From contig NZ_QUZT01000024.1 of assembly GCF_004682045.1 (NCBI RefSeq), positions 1 to 64,000 on the forward strand: 64,000 nt of DNA, written 5' to 3'. Source of the stretch: Pseudomonas nabeulensis. GTDB lineage: Bacteria > Pseudomonadota > Gammaproteobacteria > Pseudomonadales > Pseudomonadaceae. The notes beneath the pieces were generated by a model. That model searched no databases. It saw only the letters and a program-made list of their open reading frames with translations, and was not told where the DNA came from. The position numbers and the translations under genes were made by a program. Shown here one piece after another: positions 1 to 7,378 of the stretch (its first letter is position 1; each line of letters starts with the position of its first letter).

Positions 1-2
1 GG

Positions 3-707
3 GGTGCAGCGGTTTTTCTACGATGCGGAAACTACCATGACGACCTCAACGGCCTGCCGGAGCAACTCACTGAGTCTGATGGCCATGCCCTTTGGCGGGC
101 GACTTTCCGAGTGTGGGGTAACTCGCAAGAAGAGGTTCGAGAAACGTCCTACATCGAAGAGCAGAATTTAAGATTCCAAGGGCAGTATCTAGATCGGGAA
201 ACAGGGCTGCATTTCAATACATTCAGGTTTTATGACCCGGATGTGGGGCGGTTTACGACACCAGATCCCATTGGATTGGTGGGCGGGTTCAACCTATATC
301 AATATGGGCCTAACCCAGTTGCCTGGGCCGACCCATGGGGATGGCAATGCTGGAGTACCGCAAGGAAGGGCATCTGGAAAAATGCTGCGGCGAAGCCTCC
401 ACCAGGCAAATATTCACCAAGAAACCTAGCACGGATGGCGGAAGGGAAAGCCCCTAGAATGAGAGTCGAGGTTCGTTACCGAGACAGCGCCAGAAACCGG
501 AGACTGGGACGCGTTGGTAAAACCAAACAGATAGATGTCTCGATGGAGTTGAACCATCAGCACATTCCTCAGCGGGCCGGGTCAAAGGTCGCTCATGAAG
601 ATTGGAACCTGACCAAATCTACGCCCTGGGGACACGAGTCGATGGATAAGTACCGTCATACTGGCTGGGACTTAGTGAAGGTTATAAAAACTACCGGGCA
701 ATGGTAA
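3..707 (+). CDS. Rhs-family protein, C-terminal part with nuclease-like toxin tip (5' partial)
   Basis: The reading frame enters from the left edge and shows the end of the Rhs shell: LNGLPEQLTES, then RFQGQYLDRETGLHFN, then the RFYDPDVGRFTTPDPIGL signature that closes the cocoon before a variable tip. About 120 residues follow DPWGW; they are basic and carry ELNHQHIPQR and PWGHESMDKYRHTGWD. These His/Glu clusters resemble HNH/Endonuclease VII-type Rhs toxins, but I cannot fix the subfamily. Such proteins are delivered by type VI secretion and kill competing cells. A small gene starts 22 bases downstream, as expected for immunity. At bases 10-45 the expected Rhs reading VQRFFY lies in frame 1 while YHDDLNGLPEQ lies in frame 3, so the gene may be frameshifted or an orphan tip. 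The tip is more AT-rich than the core genes. Confidence 0.8.
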   Translation, partial: GAAVFLRCGNYHDDLNGLPEQLTESDGHALWRATFRVWGNSQEEVRETSYIEEQNLRFQGQYLDRETGLHFNTFRFYDPDVGRFTTPDPIGLVGGFNLYQYGPNPVAWADPWGWQCWSTARKGIWKNAAAKPPPGKYSPRNLARMAEGKAPRMRVEVRYRDSARNRRLGRVGKTKQIDVSMELNHQHIPQRAGSKVAHEDWNLTKSTPWGHESMDKYRHTGWDLVKVIKTTGQW

Positions 708-729
708 TGCACACTTCGAAGGAACAAAC

Positions 730-1176
730 ATGAGTGAACTGACTGACTTTCACGTTTTCTGGGGCGCCGCGATGACGATTGCTGAAAAGCAATCGGCCTC
801 AATGGATGCTGATGGTGCGGAAGATTTTGCCAAGTCACTTTACGACGAATATGTAGAGCAAGGCTCCCCGAAGAATAAGAAGAAATGGCTGACAGAGCGC
901 TTGAAAGATGAATTTCTCTGCTTGCAAGGAAAGCCTATATGGGTAGGAGAACCCTCTTGGTTCTTTCATCAGGGAAAACCCATGGTTTTCTTGCATCAGG
1001 TTTTAGTTTCACCTTCAGCGCAGCATATAAAAGAACGAATTTCTCTTGGCGACACCGTATACGTGTTTGGCTCGAAGCACCTGCTCAAGCGGCCAACAGG
1101 AGACATCTGGACTGATATTTACCGAACGATCGTTCAAACTTATGAAGGGGAAACGGCTGTAGAAATCCTGGAATAG
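730..1176 (+). CDS. Probable immunity protein for the upstream Rhs tip
   Basis: This 148-residue soluble protein has no signal peptide or membrane segment. Its start is supported by GAAGGAAC a few bases before ATG. It begins 22 bases after the Rhs stop, is co-oriented, and is followed at once by an intrinsic terminator, so it ends the transcription unit. Small acidic genes directly behind Rhs tips are normally cognate immunity proteins that bind and block the toxin. I do not recognise its immunity family; features are a Lys-rich stretch (PKNKKKW) and several Trp and Phe residues (EPSWFFHQGKPMVFLHQ). The role is inferred from position only. Confidence 0.6.
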   Translation: MSELTDFHVFWGAAMTIAEKQSASMDADGAEDFAKSLYDEYVEQGSPKNKKKWLTERLKDEFLCLQGKPIWVGEPSWFFHQGKPMVFLHQVLVSPSAQHIKERISLGDTVYVFGSKHLLKRPTGDIWTDIYRTIVQTYEGETAVEILE

Positions 1177-1203
1177 CCTGATATGGGGAAGTAATCCAAA
1201 CGG

Positions 1204-1240
1204 AAATGGGCACCCAACCCCGTCGGCGTGCCCATTTTTT
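1204..1240 (+). terminator. Intrinsic terminator after the Rhs/immunity unit
   Basis: AAATGGGCAC (1204-1213) pairs with GTGCCCATTT (1228-1237) and is followed by a T run. It lies 28 bases after the immunity stop. Being palindromic with A and T flanks, it could also end transcription of the converging gene at 1270. It is almost identical to the terminator at 2436-2471. Confidence 0.85.
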
Positions 1241-1269
1241 CATCTGTTTATCGTGCCTGGACTGACGAT

Positions 1270-2244
1270 TTATTCATCGCCTTCCGCGTCTGCCTCCGCG
1301 TTCCGGATCAGACGCTTCACCATTTTGTTCATGTGCGCATAGCGTTGCTCAACGACCTCCATGCGTGACGTTTCAGTCGGCGTTTGGGATGACTCCGGCG
1401 CTGCATACGGCTCGTAGATAAGCCCGTATCGTTTCGCGATTTCTTTCATCTGGTCCTCTGTCCCACTCATCCTGCTTTCAAGCGCCTTCAAGCGTGAGTC
1501 GGCATCAGTTGCCGCGTTGGGATCTTTACCCACCGCTTGGGCGTCAGGTCCCTCATTAAGGGAGAGTATGGTGTTAACCATTAACTCTGTTTTTATTTCA
1601 GCGTTCTCAAGACGCGCTTCTAACTTTTGCTGTTCCGTCGCGGCAGGGTCTCTGGTACTCGTCGTACCGTCTACGTTCTTCTTTTCTGCGCCCGGCATTT
1701 CAGAGTGCGCTTCAATTCTGTCTATTATGGCTTTAGAAGCCATATGGCTCCCTACGCTAAATGGCAAATTAATCAGCGAGCTTGCACCCGAATTTATAAG
1801 TGAACTACGAGCACTGGCTGCCAGTTGGCTGGAAATGGGTGGAAACACATTACTCTGATGCAACTGGGTAATTGTTTTCCCGCTGTTGACGGCGTCGCGC
1901 GTTCCATGTGACCCACCCGCTGGCTTTGGGGTCGGCTTGACCGGTGATTTGACCGGTGATTTGACTGCAGGCTTGACCGGTGATTTGACCGGTGACTTAA
2001 CTGCCGCCTTGGCCGGCAGTTTGATCTTGAAGCTCGCGCGCTTAACTCTGGTTTGCATCTCCTGTTCGGTCGCCATCGGATACTGAGACGATCGTCCGCC
2101 CTTACTATTCAACTCGCGTTCAACTTCCGAACCGCCCGAAGCATCCTGCGGTTTTCCTGAAGTCATCGGGGTGTTGACGTTCTGAATATTGGGTTGAGCA
2201 GATGGAATGTGTGACGGAATATATGGCTGACTCGACAACTTCAT
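1270..2244 (-). CDS. Unknown Ser/Pro-rich protein, candidate type III secretion effector
   Basis: The ATG at 2244 is chosen because AAGAGGT sits six bases upstream; an extended frame reaches 2295 without a better site. The 324-residue product is hydrophilic with no signal peptide. Its first 50 residues contain eight Ser, Leu at position 3 and no acidic residue in the first 12, which matches the rules described for P. syringae type III export signals. A Lys/Pro segment repeats KSPVKSPVKP, encoded by two 36-base DNA repeats. The C-terminal third is charged and probably coiled-coil (EARLENAEIKTELM, KALESRMSGTEDQMKEI). A candidate HrpL promoter lies 53 bases upstream. I recognise no catalytic domain. 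Effector status is inference; a phage or structural protein is possible. Confidence 0.65.
   Translation of the reverse strand: MKLSSQPYIPSHIPSAQPNIQNVNTPMTSGKPQDASGGSEVERELNSKGGRSSQYPMATEQEMQTRVKRASFKIKLPAKAAVKSPVKSPVKPAVKSPVKSPVKPTPKPAGGSHGTRDAVNSGKTITQLHQSNVFPPISSQLAASARSSLINSGASSLINLPFSVGSHMASKAIIDRIEAHSEMPGAEKKNVDGTTSTRDPAATEQQKLEARLENAEIKTELMVNTILSLNEGPDAQAVGKDPNAATDADSRLKALESRMSGTEDQMKEIAKRYGLIYEPYAAPESSQTPTETSRMEVVEQRYAHMNKMVKRLIRNAEADAEGDE
1934..2005 (-). repeat. Two tandem 36-base repeats coding for a Lys-Ser-Pro-Val segment
   Basis: Bases 1934-1969 and 1970-2005 are nearly identical 36-mers, each itself made of shorter GACCGGTGATTT repeats. On the minus strand they encode two copies of VKSPVKSPVKPA-like sequence inside the gene at 1270-2244. 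Such repeats change number easily by slippage. Confidence 0.85.
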
Positions 2245-2296
2245 GACTACACCTCTTAAGTTTAATTTAGAGAGTGCTCCCTGCGGCCTCAACACT

Positions 2297-2324
2297 TAAG
2301 TGACACGTCGTACAAACCAGTTCC
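2297..2324 (-). promoter_or_regulatory. Candidate hrp box (HrpL/ECF sigma promoter)
   Basis: On the minus strand GGAACT (2324-2319) is followed by 15 bases and TCACTTA (2303-2297). The consensus is GGAACC-N15/16-CCACNNA, so 9 of 11 fixed positions agree. It ends 53 bases before the ATG at 2244, a normal distance. Both mismatches are C to T changes. Confidence 0.5.
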
Positions 2325-2435
2325 AACACTTCAACAAAACCTCACCGGGACCCATACAAGTTATTACAACCGCCATCTGCACAAGCCGTTAAAAACCCAT
2401 AAACATTAATGACCGTTTTATCGTTCCCCAACAAA

Positions 2436-2471
2436 AAATGGGCACCCGACCCAGTCGGCGTGCCCATTTTT
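2436..2471 (-). terminator. Intrinsic terminator of hupA
   Basis: AAATGGGCAC (2436-2445) and GTGCCCATTT (2460-2469) form a stem. Read on the minus strand it is followed by TTTTTTG and lies about 35 bases past the hupA stop. The loop differs from that of the 1204-1240 copy at only two or three bases. Confidence 0.85.
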
Positions 2472-2507
2472 CCTAACACTTCGCCTCTTTCGAGACGGCA
2501 ATGCGTA

Positions 2508-2783
2508 TTACGCGTTAACGGTGTCCTTCAGCGATTTACCCGGCTTGAATGCAACGGTGTTGCTTGCCTTGATTTTCACCGGCTCGCCGGTTTGTGGGTT
2601 TTTGCCGGTGCGGGCGCCGCGGTGGCGTTGCAGGAAGGTGCCGAAGCCAACCAGGGTGACGCTGTCCTTGCGGTGCAGGGCGCCGGTGATTTCTTCGAGA
2701 ACGGCGTTGAGGACGCGGTTGGCCTGTTCTTTGGTGAGATCCGCTTTTTCAGCGATGGCGGCTGCGAGTTCTGGTTTACGCAT
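2508..2783 (-). CDS. hupA: HU-family DNA-binding protein (HU alpha)
   Basis: This 91-residue protein is full length for HU. It begins MRKPELAAAIAEKADLTKEQ and contains the GFGTF turn and the GKNPQTGEPV arm that intercalates into bent DNA. HU is a nucleoid protein that bends and compacts DNA and helps replication and transcription complexes form. AAGAGG lies upstream of the ATG. Pseudomonas has several HU paralogs; the position next to the rubredoxin genes matches the copy usually called hupA (HU alpha). The symbol rests on that gene order rather than on a diagnostic residue. The gene has its own terminator. Confidence 0.93.
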   Translation of the reverse strand: MRKPELAAAIAEKADLTKEQANRVLNAVLEEITGALHRKDSVTLVGFGTFLQRHRGARTGKNPQTGEPVKIKASNTVAFKPGKSLKDTVNA

Positions 2784-2974
2784 ATGTGAAGCCTCTTTGA
2801 CGGTTTTTTGTTGTTATGTCCGTGCTGCTCTCTTCTGGAGCAACGCCCAAAGCGCCGCAGGCTCTACTCTGCGGCAGACGGGAGTGAGGATGGCATGCCC
2901 TCAGGCGCCGCGCCAGTCTCGCGGCGACCTTTCTAGGGTGAAAAACAGGGTTATTCCGACAGAACGACCGGTAT

Positions 2975-4123
2975 TCACGCCAGCAACGGCGGAAGTTCTT
3001 TGTTGAGGGCCAGTTTTTCCATCACGGCGCTGCCGGTCAGGGCGTAGCCCAGCAAGCGGCCGCTGGCATCGCGGCACAGGGCCTTGATGTCGGCGCCTTG
3101 GCCTTCGACGTTCCATACGCCTTCGGTGCCCCGTGGCGGTGGCGACACCACCAGTGGGCACACCGGGGTTTTCACGGTGACGGGCATCGGGCCGTAGCTG
3201 ACGGCGGTGGCGTTGCCGGCCAGGGTCTGGGCCAGGGCGCGGGCGCAGCTCATCAGTGGCATCACGTACAGCAGGTTCAGGCCGTCGACCTCGGCGCAGT
3301 CGCCCAGGGCGTAGATGTTGGCGTGGGAGGTCTTGAGGTGGCGGTCCACCATGATGCCACGGTTGGTTTGCAGGCCTGCGGCGGCGGCCAGGTCGACACG
3401 CGGGCGCAGGCCGATGGCCGAGACCACCAGGTCACACGGGATCACTTCACCGTCCGACAGGTGCGCTTCCAGGCCGTCAGCGGTGCGCTGCAGGCGGTTG
3501 AGCACCGGACCGAGGTGGAAACGGGCACCGAGGCCTTCCAGGCCAGCCTGGACCGCAGCGGCCGCCGCCGGGTGCAGCAGGGTCGGCATGACTTGCTCGC
3601 ACGGGGCGACCAGGTCGATTTCATAGCCGCCAAGGATCAGGTCGTTGGCGAACTCACAGCCGATCAGGCCCGCACCGAGCAGCAACACACGGCGCTTGCC
3701 GGCGGCGGCTGCGCGAAAGCGTGCGTAGTCTTCTAGGTCATTGATCGGGAAAATCAGCTCAGCCGCATCGCCTTCTACCGGCACGCGCACGGTCTCGGCG
3801 CCCCAGGCCAGGATCAGGTCGCGGTAGGCCACCGCTTCCTCGCCGATCCACAGGCGCTTGTGGCCGGGGTCGATGCCGCTGACGCGGGTGTGGGTGCGCA
3901 CTTCGGCCTTGAGTTGCTCGGCCATGGCGCCGGGTTCAGCCATGCTCAGGCCATCGGCTTCCTTGTTCTTGCCAAAACCGGTGGAGAGCATGGGCTTGGA
4001 GTAGGAGCGCCCGTCATCTGCGGTGATCAGCAGCAAGGGGGTCTCGCTGTCGAGCTTGCGAAACTCCCGGGCTACGTTGTAACCGGCCAGTCCTGTGCCG
4101 ATGATCACGACAGGTGCGTTCAT
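2975..4123 (-). CDS. rubB: Rubredoxin-NAD(+) reductase (FAD)
   Basis: This flavoprotein passes electrons from NADH to rubredoxin, which feeds alkane hydroxylase-type or oxygen-detoxifying reactions. The 382 residues begin with an FAD Rossmann motif, [12 protein letters not shown] (GxGxxG at residues 9-14). A second, NAD-binding Rossmann motif, [14 protein letters not shown], lies near residue 150. [12 protein letters not shown] near residue 275 is the typical FAD-contact motif before the C-terminal domain. It lies immediately downstream of the rubredoxin gene, with which it is presumably co-transcribed. Length and order agree with the Pseudomonas rubredoxin reductase. The start ATG has GGAGAAAGG upstream. 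Confidence 0.93.
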   Translation of the reverse strand: MNAPVVIIGTGLAGYNVAREFRKLDSETPLLLITADDGRSYSKPMLSTGFGKNKEADGLSMAEPGAMAEQLKAEVRTHTRVSGIDPGHKRLWIGEEAVAYRDLILAWGAETVRVPVEGDAAELIFPINDLEDYARFRAAAAGKRRVLLLGAGLIGCEFANDLILGGYEIDLVAPCEQVMPTLLHPAAAAAVQAGLEGLGARFHLGPVLNRLQRTADGLEAHLSDGEVIPCDLVVSAIGLRPRVDLAAAAGLQTNRGIMVDRHLKTSHANIYALGDCAEVDGLNLLYVMPLMSCARALAQTLAGNATAVSYGPMPVTVKTPVCPLVVSPPPRGTEGVWNVEGQGADIKALCRDASGRLLGYALTGSAVMEKLALNKELPPLLA

Positions 4124-4160
4124 TCCTTTCTCCTTGTAGTACGGTTCTTAAAAATTCAGA

Positions 4161-4328
4161 TCAGCCGATTTCGATCATTTCGAAATCCATCTTGCCCACG
4201 CCGCAGTCCGGGCACAGCCAGTCTTCCGGGACGTCTTGCCACAGGGTGCCTGGCGCGATTCCGTCATCCGGCCAGCCGTCTTTTTCGTCATAGATCAGGC
4301 CACAGACGACACATTGCCACTTCTTCAT
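4161..4328 (-). CDS. rubA: Rubredoxin
   Basis: This 55-residue iron protein has the two CxxC knuckles that hold one iron: CVVC (Cys6, Cys9) and CPDC (Cys39, Cys42). It also has the family core [16 protein letters not shown] and [12 protein letters not shown]. It carries single electrons from the reductase encoded 37 bases downstream. A longer open frame runs back to 4535, but the ATG at 4328 is preceded by GAGGAAG and gives the exact family length. Only one rubredoxin is present here, although some pseudomonads carry two in tandem. Confidence 0.95.
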   Translation of the reverse strand: MKKWQCVVCGLIYDEKDGWPDDGIAPGTLWQDVPEDWLCPDCGVGKMDFEMIEIG

Positions 4329-4526
4329 TACTTGCTTCCTCAGGGAGTCCAGGCATCTTGGCCGACGGTCGATGGATCCAGCGTTGCCGTACGGCTCAGG
4401 GCGTTTTGTACTGATCGAAGCCGGCAGATGCAAGCATGATCGGCGCAAACGGCCGGTTCGGCCCGGCAAAAGTTCAGGGTGCCATGGTAAGCTCGCCGCC
4501 TCTTTTACTGCCAATACTGACTCACC

Positions 4527-5090
4527 GTGCCGCACTCAATCGCCCTTCCCGATGCTTGCCAATGGCTGACCCAGAGCCTTCTGACCCCTGCGCCCGCGCC
4601 GTTGACCCTGAACTGGCTGTTCAACGAGGACTCGCTCACGCGGCGCCTGACGCGGCTGTCCAACGACGGTTTCAGCGTGACGCCGCTGTTCGAAGGCTGG
4701 CAGCCGCTGCGGGATGACGAATGCGCCGCCCTGAACCTGGCGCCAGCCACTGTCGGCTGGGTACGCGAGGTGTATTTGCGCGGGCATGGCCAGCCGTGGG
4801 TGTTCGCCCGCAGCGTGGCGGCGCGCAGTGCGTTGCAGGGTGATGGCTTGCATATGGACGAACTGGGCAGCCGCTCCCTGGGGGAATTGCTGTTCTGCGA
4901 CCAGGCGTTCACCCGCCAGGCCATTGAGGTGTGCCATTACCCACGGCAGTGGCTGCCCACGGCGGATCAGGCCGACGGCCTATGGGGCCGCCGCTCGCGC
5001 TTTGATCGCGGGGCGCTGAGCGTGCTGGTAGCGGAAATCTTCCTGCCGAGCTTCTGGCACGCGCTGCACGACCACCCGGAGAACTGCTGA
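4527..5090 (+). CDS. ubiC: Chorismate--pyruvate lyase
   Basis: UbiC removes pyruvate from chorismate to give 4-hydroxybenzoate, the first committed step of ubiquinone synthesis, in the cytosol. The 187-residue protein starts at GTG. It shows the family landmarks [18 protein letters not shown] and a C-terminal [22 protein letters not shown]-type segment. Its TGA overlaps the ATG of ubiA by one base (TGATG), so the two are translationally coupled. It is divergent from the rubredoxin genes across about 200 bases that hold both promoters. Confidence 0.95.
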   Translation: MPHSIALPDACQWLTQSLLTPAPAPLTLNWLFNEDSLTRRLTRLSNDGFSVTPLFEGWQPLRDDECAALNLAPATVGWVREVYLRGHGQPWVFARSVAARSALQGDGLHMDELGSRSLGELLFCDQAFTRQAIEVCHYPRQWLPTADQADGLWGRRSRFDRGALSVLVAEIFLPSFWHALHDHPENC

Positions 5091-5980
5091 TGTATCAACG
5101 TCTGCTCAAATCCTTGAACCGCCTGAACCCCAGGGCCTGGGACTTCATTCAGCTGACCCGCATGGACAAACCCATCGGCATCTACCTGCTGCTGTGGCCG
5201 ACGCTGTGGGCGCTGTGGATTGCAGGCAAGGGCTCGCCGTCCCTTCTCAATATCGTGATTTTCGTGCTGGGCGTGGTGCTGACTCGTGCAGGCGGCTGCG
5301 TGATCAATGACTGGGCCGATCGCAAGGTGGACGGCCATGTGAAGCGCACCGAGCAACGCCCGCTGGTGAGCGGCAAGATCAGTTCAAAAGAGGCGCTGGT
5401 GTTCTTTGCGGTGTTGATGGGCATCAGCTTCCTGCTGGTGCTGCTGACCAACGCGACCACTATCCTGCTGTCTCTCGGCGGCCTGGCGCTGGCGGCGAGT
5501 TACCCGTTCATGAAGCGCTACACCTATTACCCGCAGGTGGTGCTGGGCGCGGCGTTTTCGTGGGGCATGCCGATGGCGTTTACCGCCGAGACCGGTAGCC
5601 TGCCCGCTGCTGCGTGGCTGTTATACATCGCCAACCTGTTGTGGACGGTGGGCTACGACACCTATTACGCGATGACCGACCGTGACGACGATTTGAAGAT
5701 CGGTGTGAAGTCCACGGCCATTCTGTTTGGCGATGCGGATCGCGTGATTATCCTGACCCTGCAGGGCCTGGCGTTGGTGTGCCTGTTGCTGGCGGGCTCG
5801 CGGTTTGAGCTGGGTGGCTGGTTCCACCTGGGGCTGTTGGCGGCGGCAGGGTGCTTTGCCTGGGAGTTCTGGTATACGCGGGACAAGGACCGGATGAAGT
5901 GCTTCAAGGCGTTCCTGCATAACCATTGGGCGGGGTTGGCGATATTTGTGGGGATTGTGTTGGATTACGGGTTGCGGTGA
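5090..5980 (+). CDS. ubiA: 4-hydroxybenzoate octaprenyltransferase
   Basis: This integral membrane enzyme attaches the polyprenyl tail to 4-hydroxybenzoate in the inner membrane, the step after UbiC. The 296-residue protein is rich in hydrophobic helices and carries the first Mg-binding motif NDWADRKVD (residues 73-81). The second Asp-rich motif is [10 protein letters not shown] near residue 200. The start codon overlaps the ubiC stop. A REP doublet follows the stop, and no strong terminator is visible. Confidence 0.96.
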   Translation: MYQRLLKSLNRLNPRAWDFIQLTRMDKPIGIYLLLWPTLWALWIAGKGSPSLLNIVIFVLGVVLTRAGGCVINDWADRKVDGHVKRTEQRPLVSGKISSKEALVFFAVLMGISFLLVLLTNATTILLSLGGLALAASYPFMKRYTYYPQVVLGAAFSWGMPMAFTAETGSLPAAAWLLYIANLLWTVGYDTYYAMTDRDDDLKIGVKSTAILFGDADRVIILTLQGLALVCLLLAGSRFELGGWFHLGLLAAAGCFAWEFWYTRDKDRMKCFKAFLHNHWAGLAIFVGIVLDYGLR

Positions 5981-6005
5981 TTTCTGCGGTGACTACTCGG
6001 ACGCC

Positions 6006-6092
6006 ATCGGGGGCAAGCCCCCTCCCACACTTGGGTGTATTCACAAATCCAAATGTGGGAGGGGCGGTGCGACGATTCGACTTGCCCCCGAT
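6006..6092. repeat. REPIN with one arm carrying an internal 16-base substitution
   Basis: The left arm (6006-6029) is the common REP in inverse orientation. The right arm (6054-6092) reads GGGAGGGG, then CGGTGCGACGATTCGA, then CTTGCCCCC. The same interrupted arm occurs at 45935-45973. Confidence 0.9.
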
Positions 6093-6113
6093 GCTTTTAG
6101 CGGCGCCGCAGGC

Positions 6114-6491
6114 TCAAGGCTTGATGACGTGCCAAGCCCCACCCTTGCCATCCCCGGTCTTGTCACCCGCTTTCTTGTCATCCTTGTAGGTGTAAACCGG
6201 CTTGCCTTTGTAGGCCCATTGGCTGGTCTGGTCGTCGCGGGTGATCACGGTCCAGTCGCCCATGGATTTGTCGGTGGACTCCGCCTTCAACGGCGGCCAG
6301 TTGGTCGCGCACTGGTCCTTGCACACCGATTTGCCGTCAGCGTCTTTGTCGAAGGTGTAGAGGGTCAGGCCTTTGTGATCCACCAAGATCCCGTCCTGGG
6401 TCATGGCAGGCTCCGCCGCGAGTGCCAGTGTCGGCAGCGTCAACGCCGCCGTGACCAGCAGGGCTTTCCAGGAAAAAGTACTTTGAGTCAT
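6114..6491 (-). CDS. Small secreted COG4315/Lipoprotein_15-type repeat protein
   Basis: The 125-residue product starts at the ATG at 6491, preceded by AAGGAAGG, and has a signal peptide (SWKALLVTAALTLPTLALA) with cleavage near residue 25. The mature part holds two copies of the secreted-repeat pattern: GLTLYTFDKDADGKSVCKDQCATNWPP, and a QWAYKGKPVYTYKDDKKAGD repeat ending WHVIKP. Family members are periplasmic or surface proteins of unknown function, some near redox genes. The two cysteines of CKDQC may form a disulfide or bind a ligand. It is divergent from phoB; the shared gap holds the Pho box. Confidence 0.85.
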   Translation of the reverse strand: MTQSTFSWKALLVTAALTLPTLALAAEPAMTQDGILVDHKGLTLYTFDKDADGKSVCKDQCATNWPPLKAESTDKSMGDWTVITRDDQTSQWAYKGKPVYTYKDDKKAGDKTGDGKGGAWHVIKP

Positions 6492-6573
6492 CGGAACCTT
6501 CCTTTTTTGGTTGTCAGGATTCGGACCCAAAGCGTAGTCCAGAGAGGCGCGAATTGCCCGAGCGGCTAAATTA

Positions 6574-6591
6574 CTGTCACACGACTGCAAT
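6574..6591 (+). promoter_or_regulatory. Pho box upstream of phoB
   Basis: CTGTCAC-ACGA-CTGCAAT fits the PhoB direct repeat CTGTCAT-N4-CTGTCAT with 6/7 and 5/7 matches. It lies 53 bases before phoB and indicates autoregulation. The divergent gene at 6491 could also respond. Confidence 0.75.
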
Positions 6592-6644
6592 AATTCCGTT
6601 ATCTAATGCGGCGCAAGACAGTTAAATGACAAGAGGATTTAGGC

Positions 6645-7334
6645 ATGGTTGGCAGGAGCATTCTGATCGTCGACGACGAAGCGCCCATCCGCGAGATGAT
6701 CGCCGTTGCGTTGGAAATGGCCGGCTATGACTGCCTGGAGGCGGAGAACTCCCAGCAGGCCCATGCCATTATCGTCGACCGCAAGCCGGACCTGATCCTG
6801 CTGGACTGGATGCTGCCCGGCACCTCCGGCATCGAGCTGGCCCGTCGCCTCAAGCGTGATGAACTGACCGGGGATATCCCGATCATCATGCTGACCGCCA
6901 AGGGCGAAGAGGACAACAAGATCCAGGGCCTGGAAGTCGGCGCCGATGACTACATCACCAAGCCGTTTTCCCCACGGGAACTGGTCGCACGCCTGAAGGC
7001 CGTGCTGCGGCGTGCCGGCCCGACCGACGGCGAAGCGCCGATTGAAGTCGGCGGCCTGCTGCTGGACCCCATCAGCCACCGTGTGACCATCGACGGCAAG
7101 CCCGCCGAGATGGGCCCGACCGAATACCGCCTGCTGCAATTTTTCATGACTCACCAGGAACGCGCCTATACCCGTGGCCAGTTGCTGGACCAGGTGTGGG
7201 GCGGCAACGTGTACGTGGAAGAACGCACCGTGGACGTCCATATCCGTCGCCTGCGCAAAGCCTTGGGCGATGCCTACGAGAATCTGGTACAAACCGTGCG
7301 CGGCACCGGCTACAGGTTCTCCACCAAAGGCTGA
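6645..7334 (+). CDS. phoB: Phosphate regulon response regulator PhoB
   Basis: PhoB activates phosphate-starvation genes by binding Pho boxes when phosphorylated by PhoR. The 229-residue protein has an N-terminal receiver domain with acidic pocket DDE (10-12), phospho-acceptor Asp54 in LLDWMLPG, Thr84 and Lys106. A C-terminal winged-helix OmpR-type domain ends [28 protein letters not shown] Pho box precedes it and phoR follows after 44 bases, so phoBR is an autoregulated operon. Confidence 0.97.
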   Translation: MVGRSILIVDDEAPIREMIAVALEMAGYDCLEAENSQQAHAIIVDRKPDLILLDWMLPGTSGIELARRLKRDELTGDIPIIMLTAKGEEDNKIQGLEVGADDYITKPFSPRELVARLKAVLRRAGPTDGEAPIEVGGLLLDPISHRVTIDGKPAEMGPTEYRLLQFFMTHQERAYTRGQLLDQVWGGNVYVEERTVDVHIRRLRKALGDAYENLVQTVRGTGYRFSTKG

Positions 7335-7378
7335 GCCAGCCCCTCCTTCCTTAACAGCTGACAAGGACGCGTGTTTAA

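Noticed and set aside
1270-2295. Start at 2295 for the unknown protein
   Set aside because: The ATG at 2244 has a strong ribosome site, and the longer frame would run through almost to the candidate hrp box, leaving no room for transcription start.
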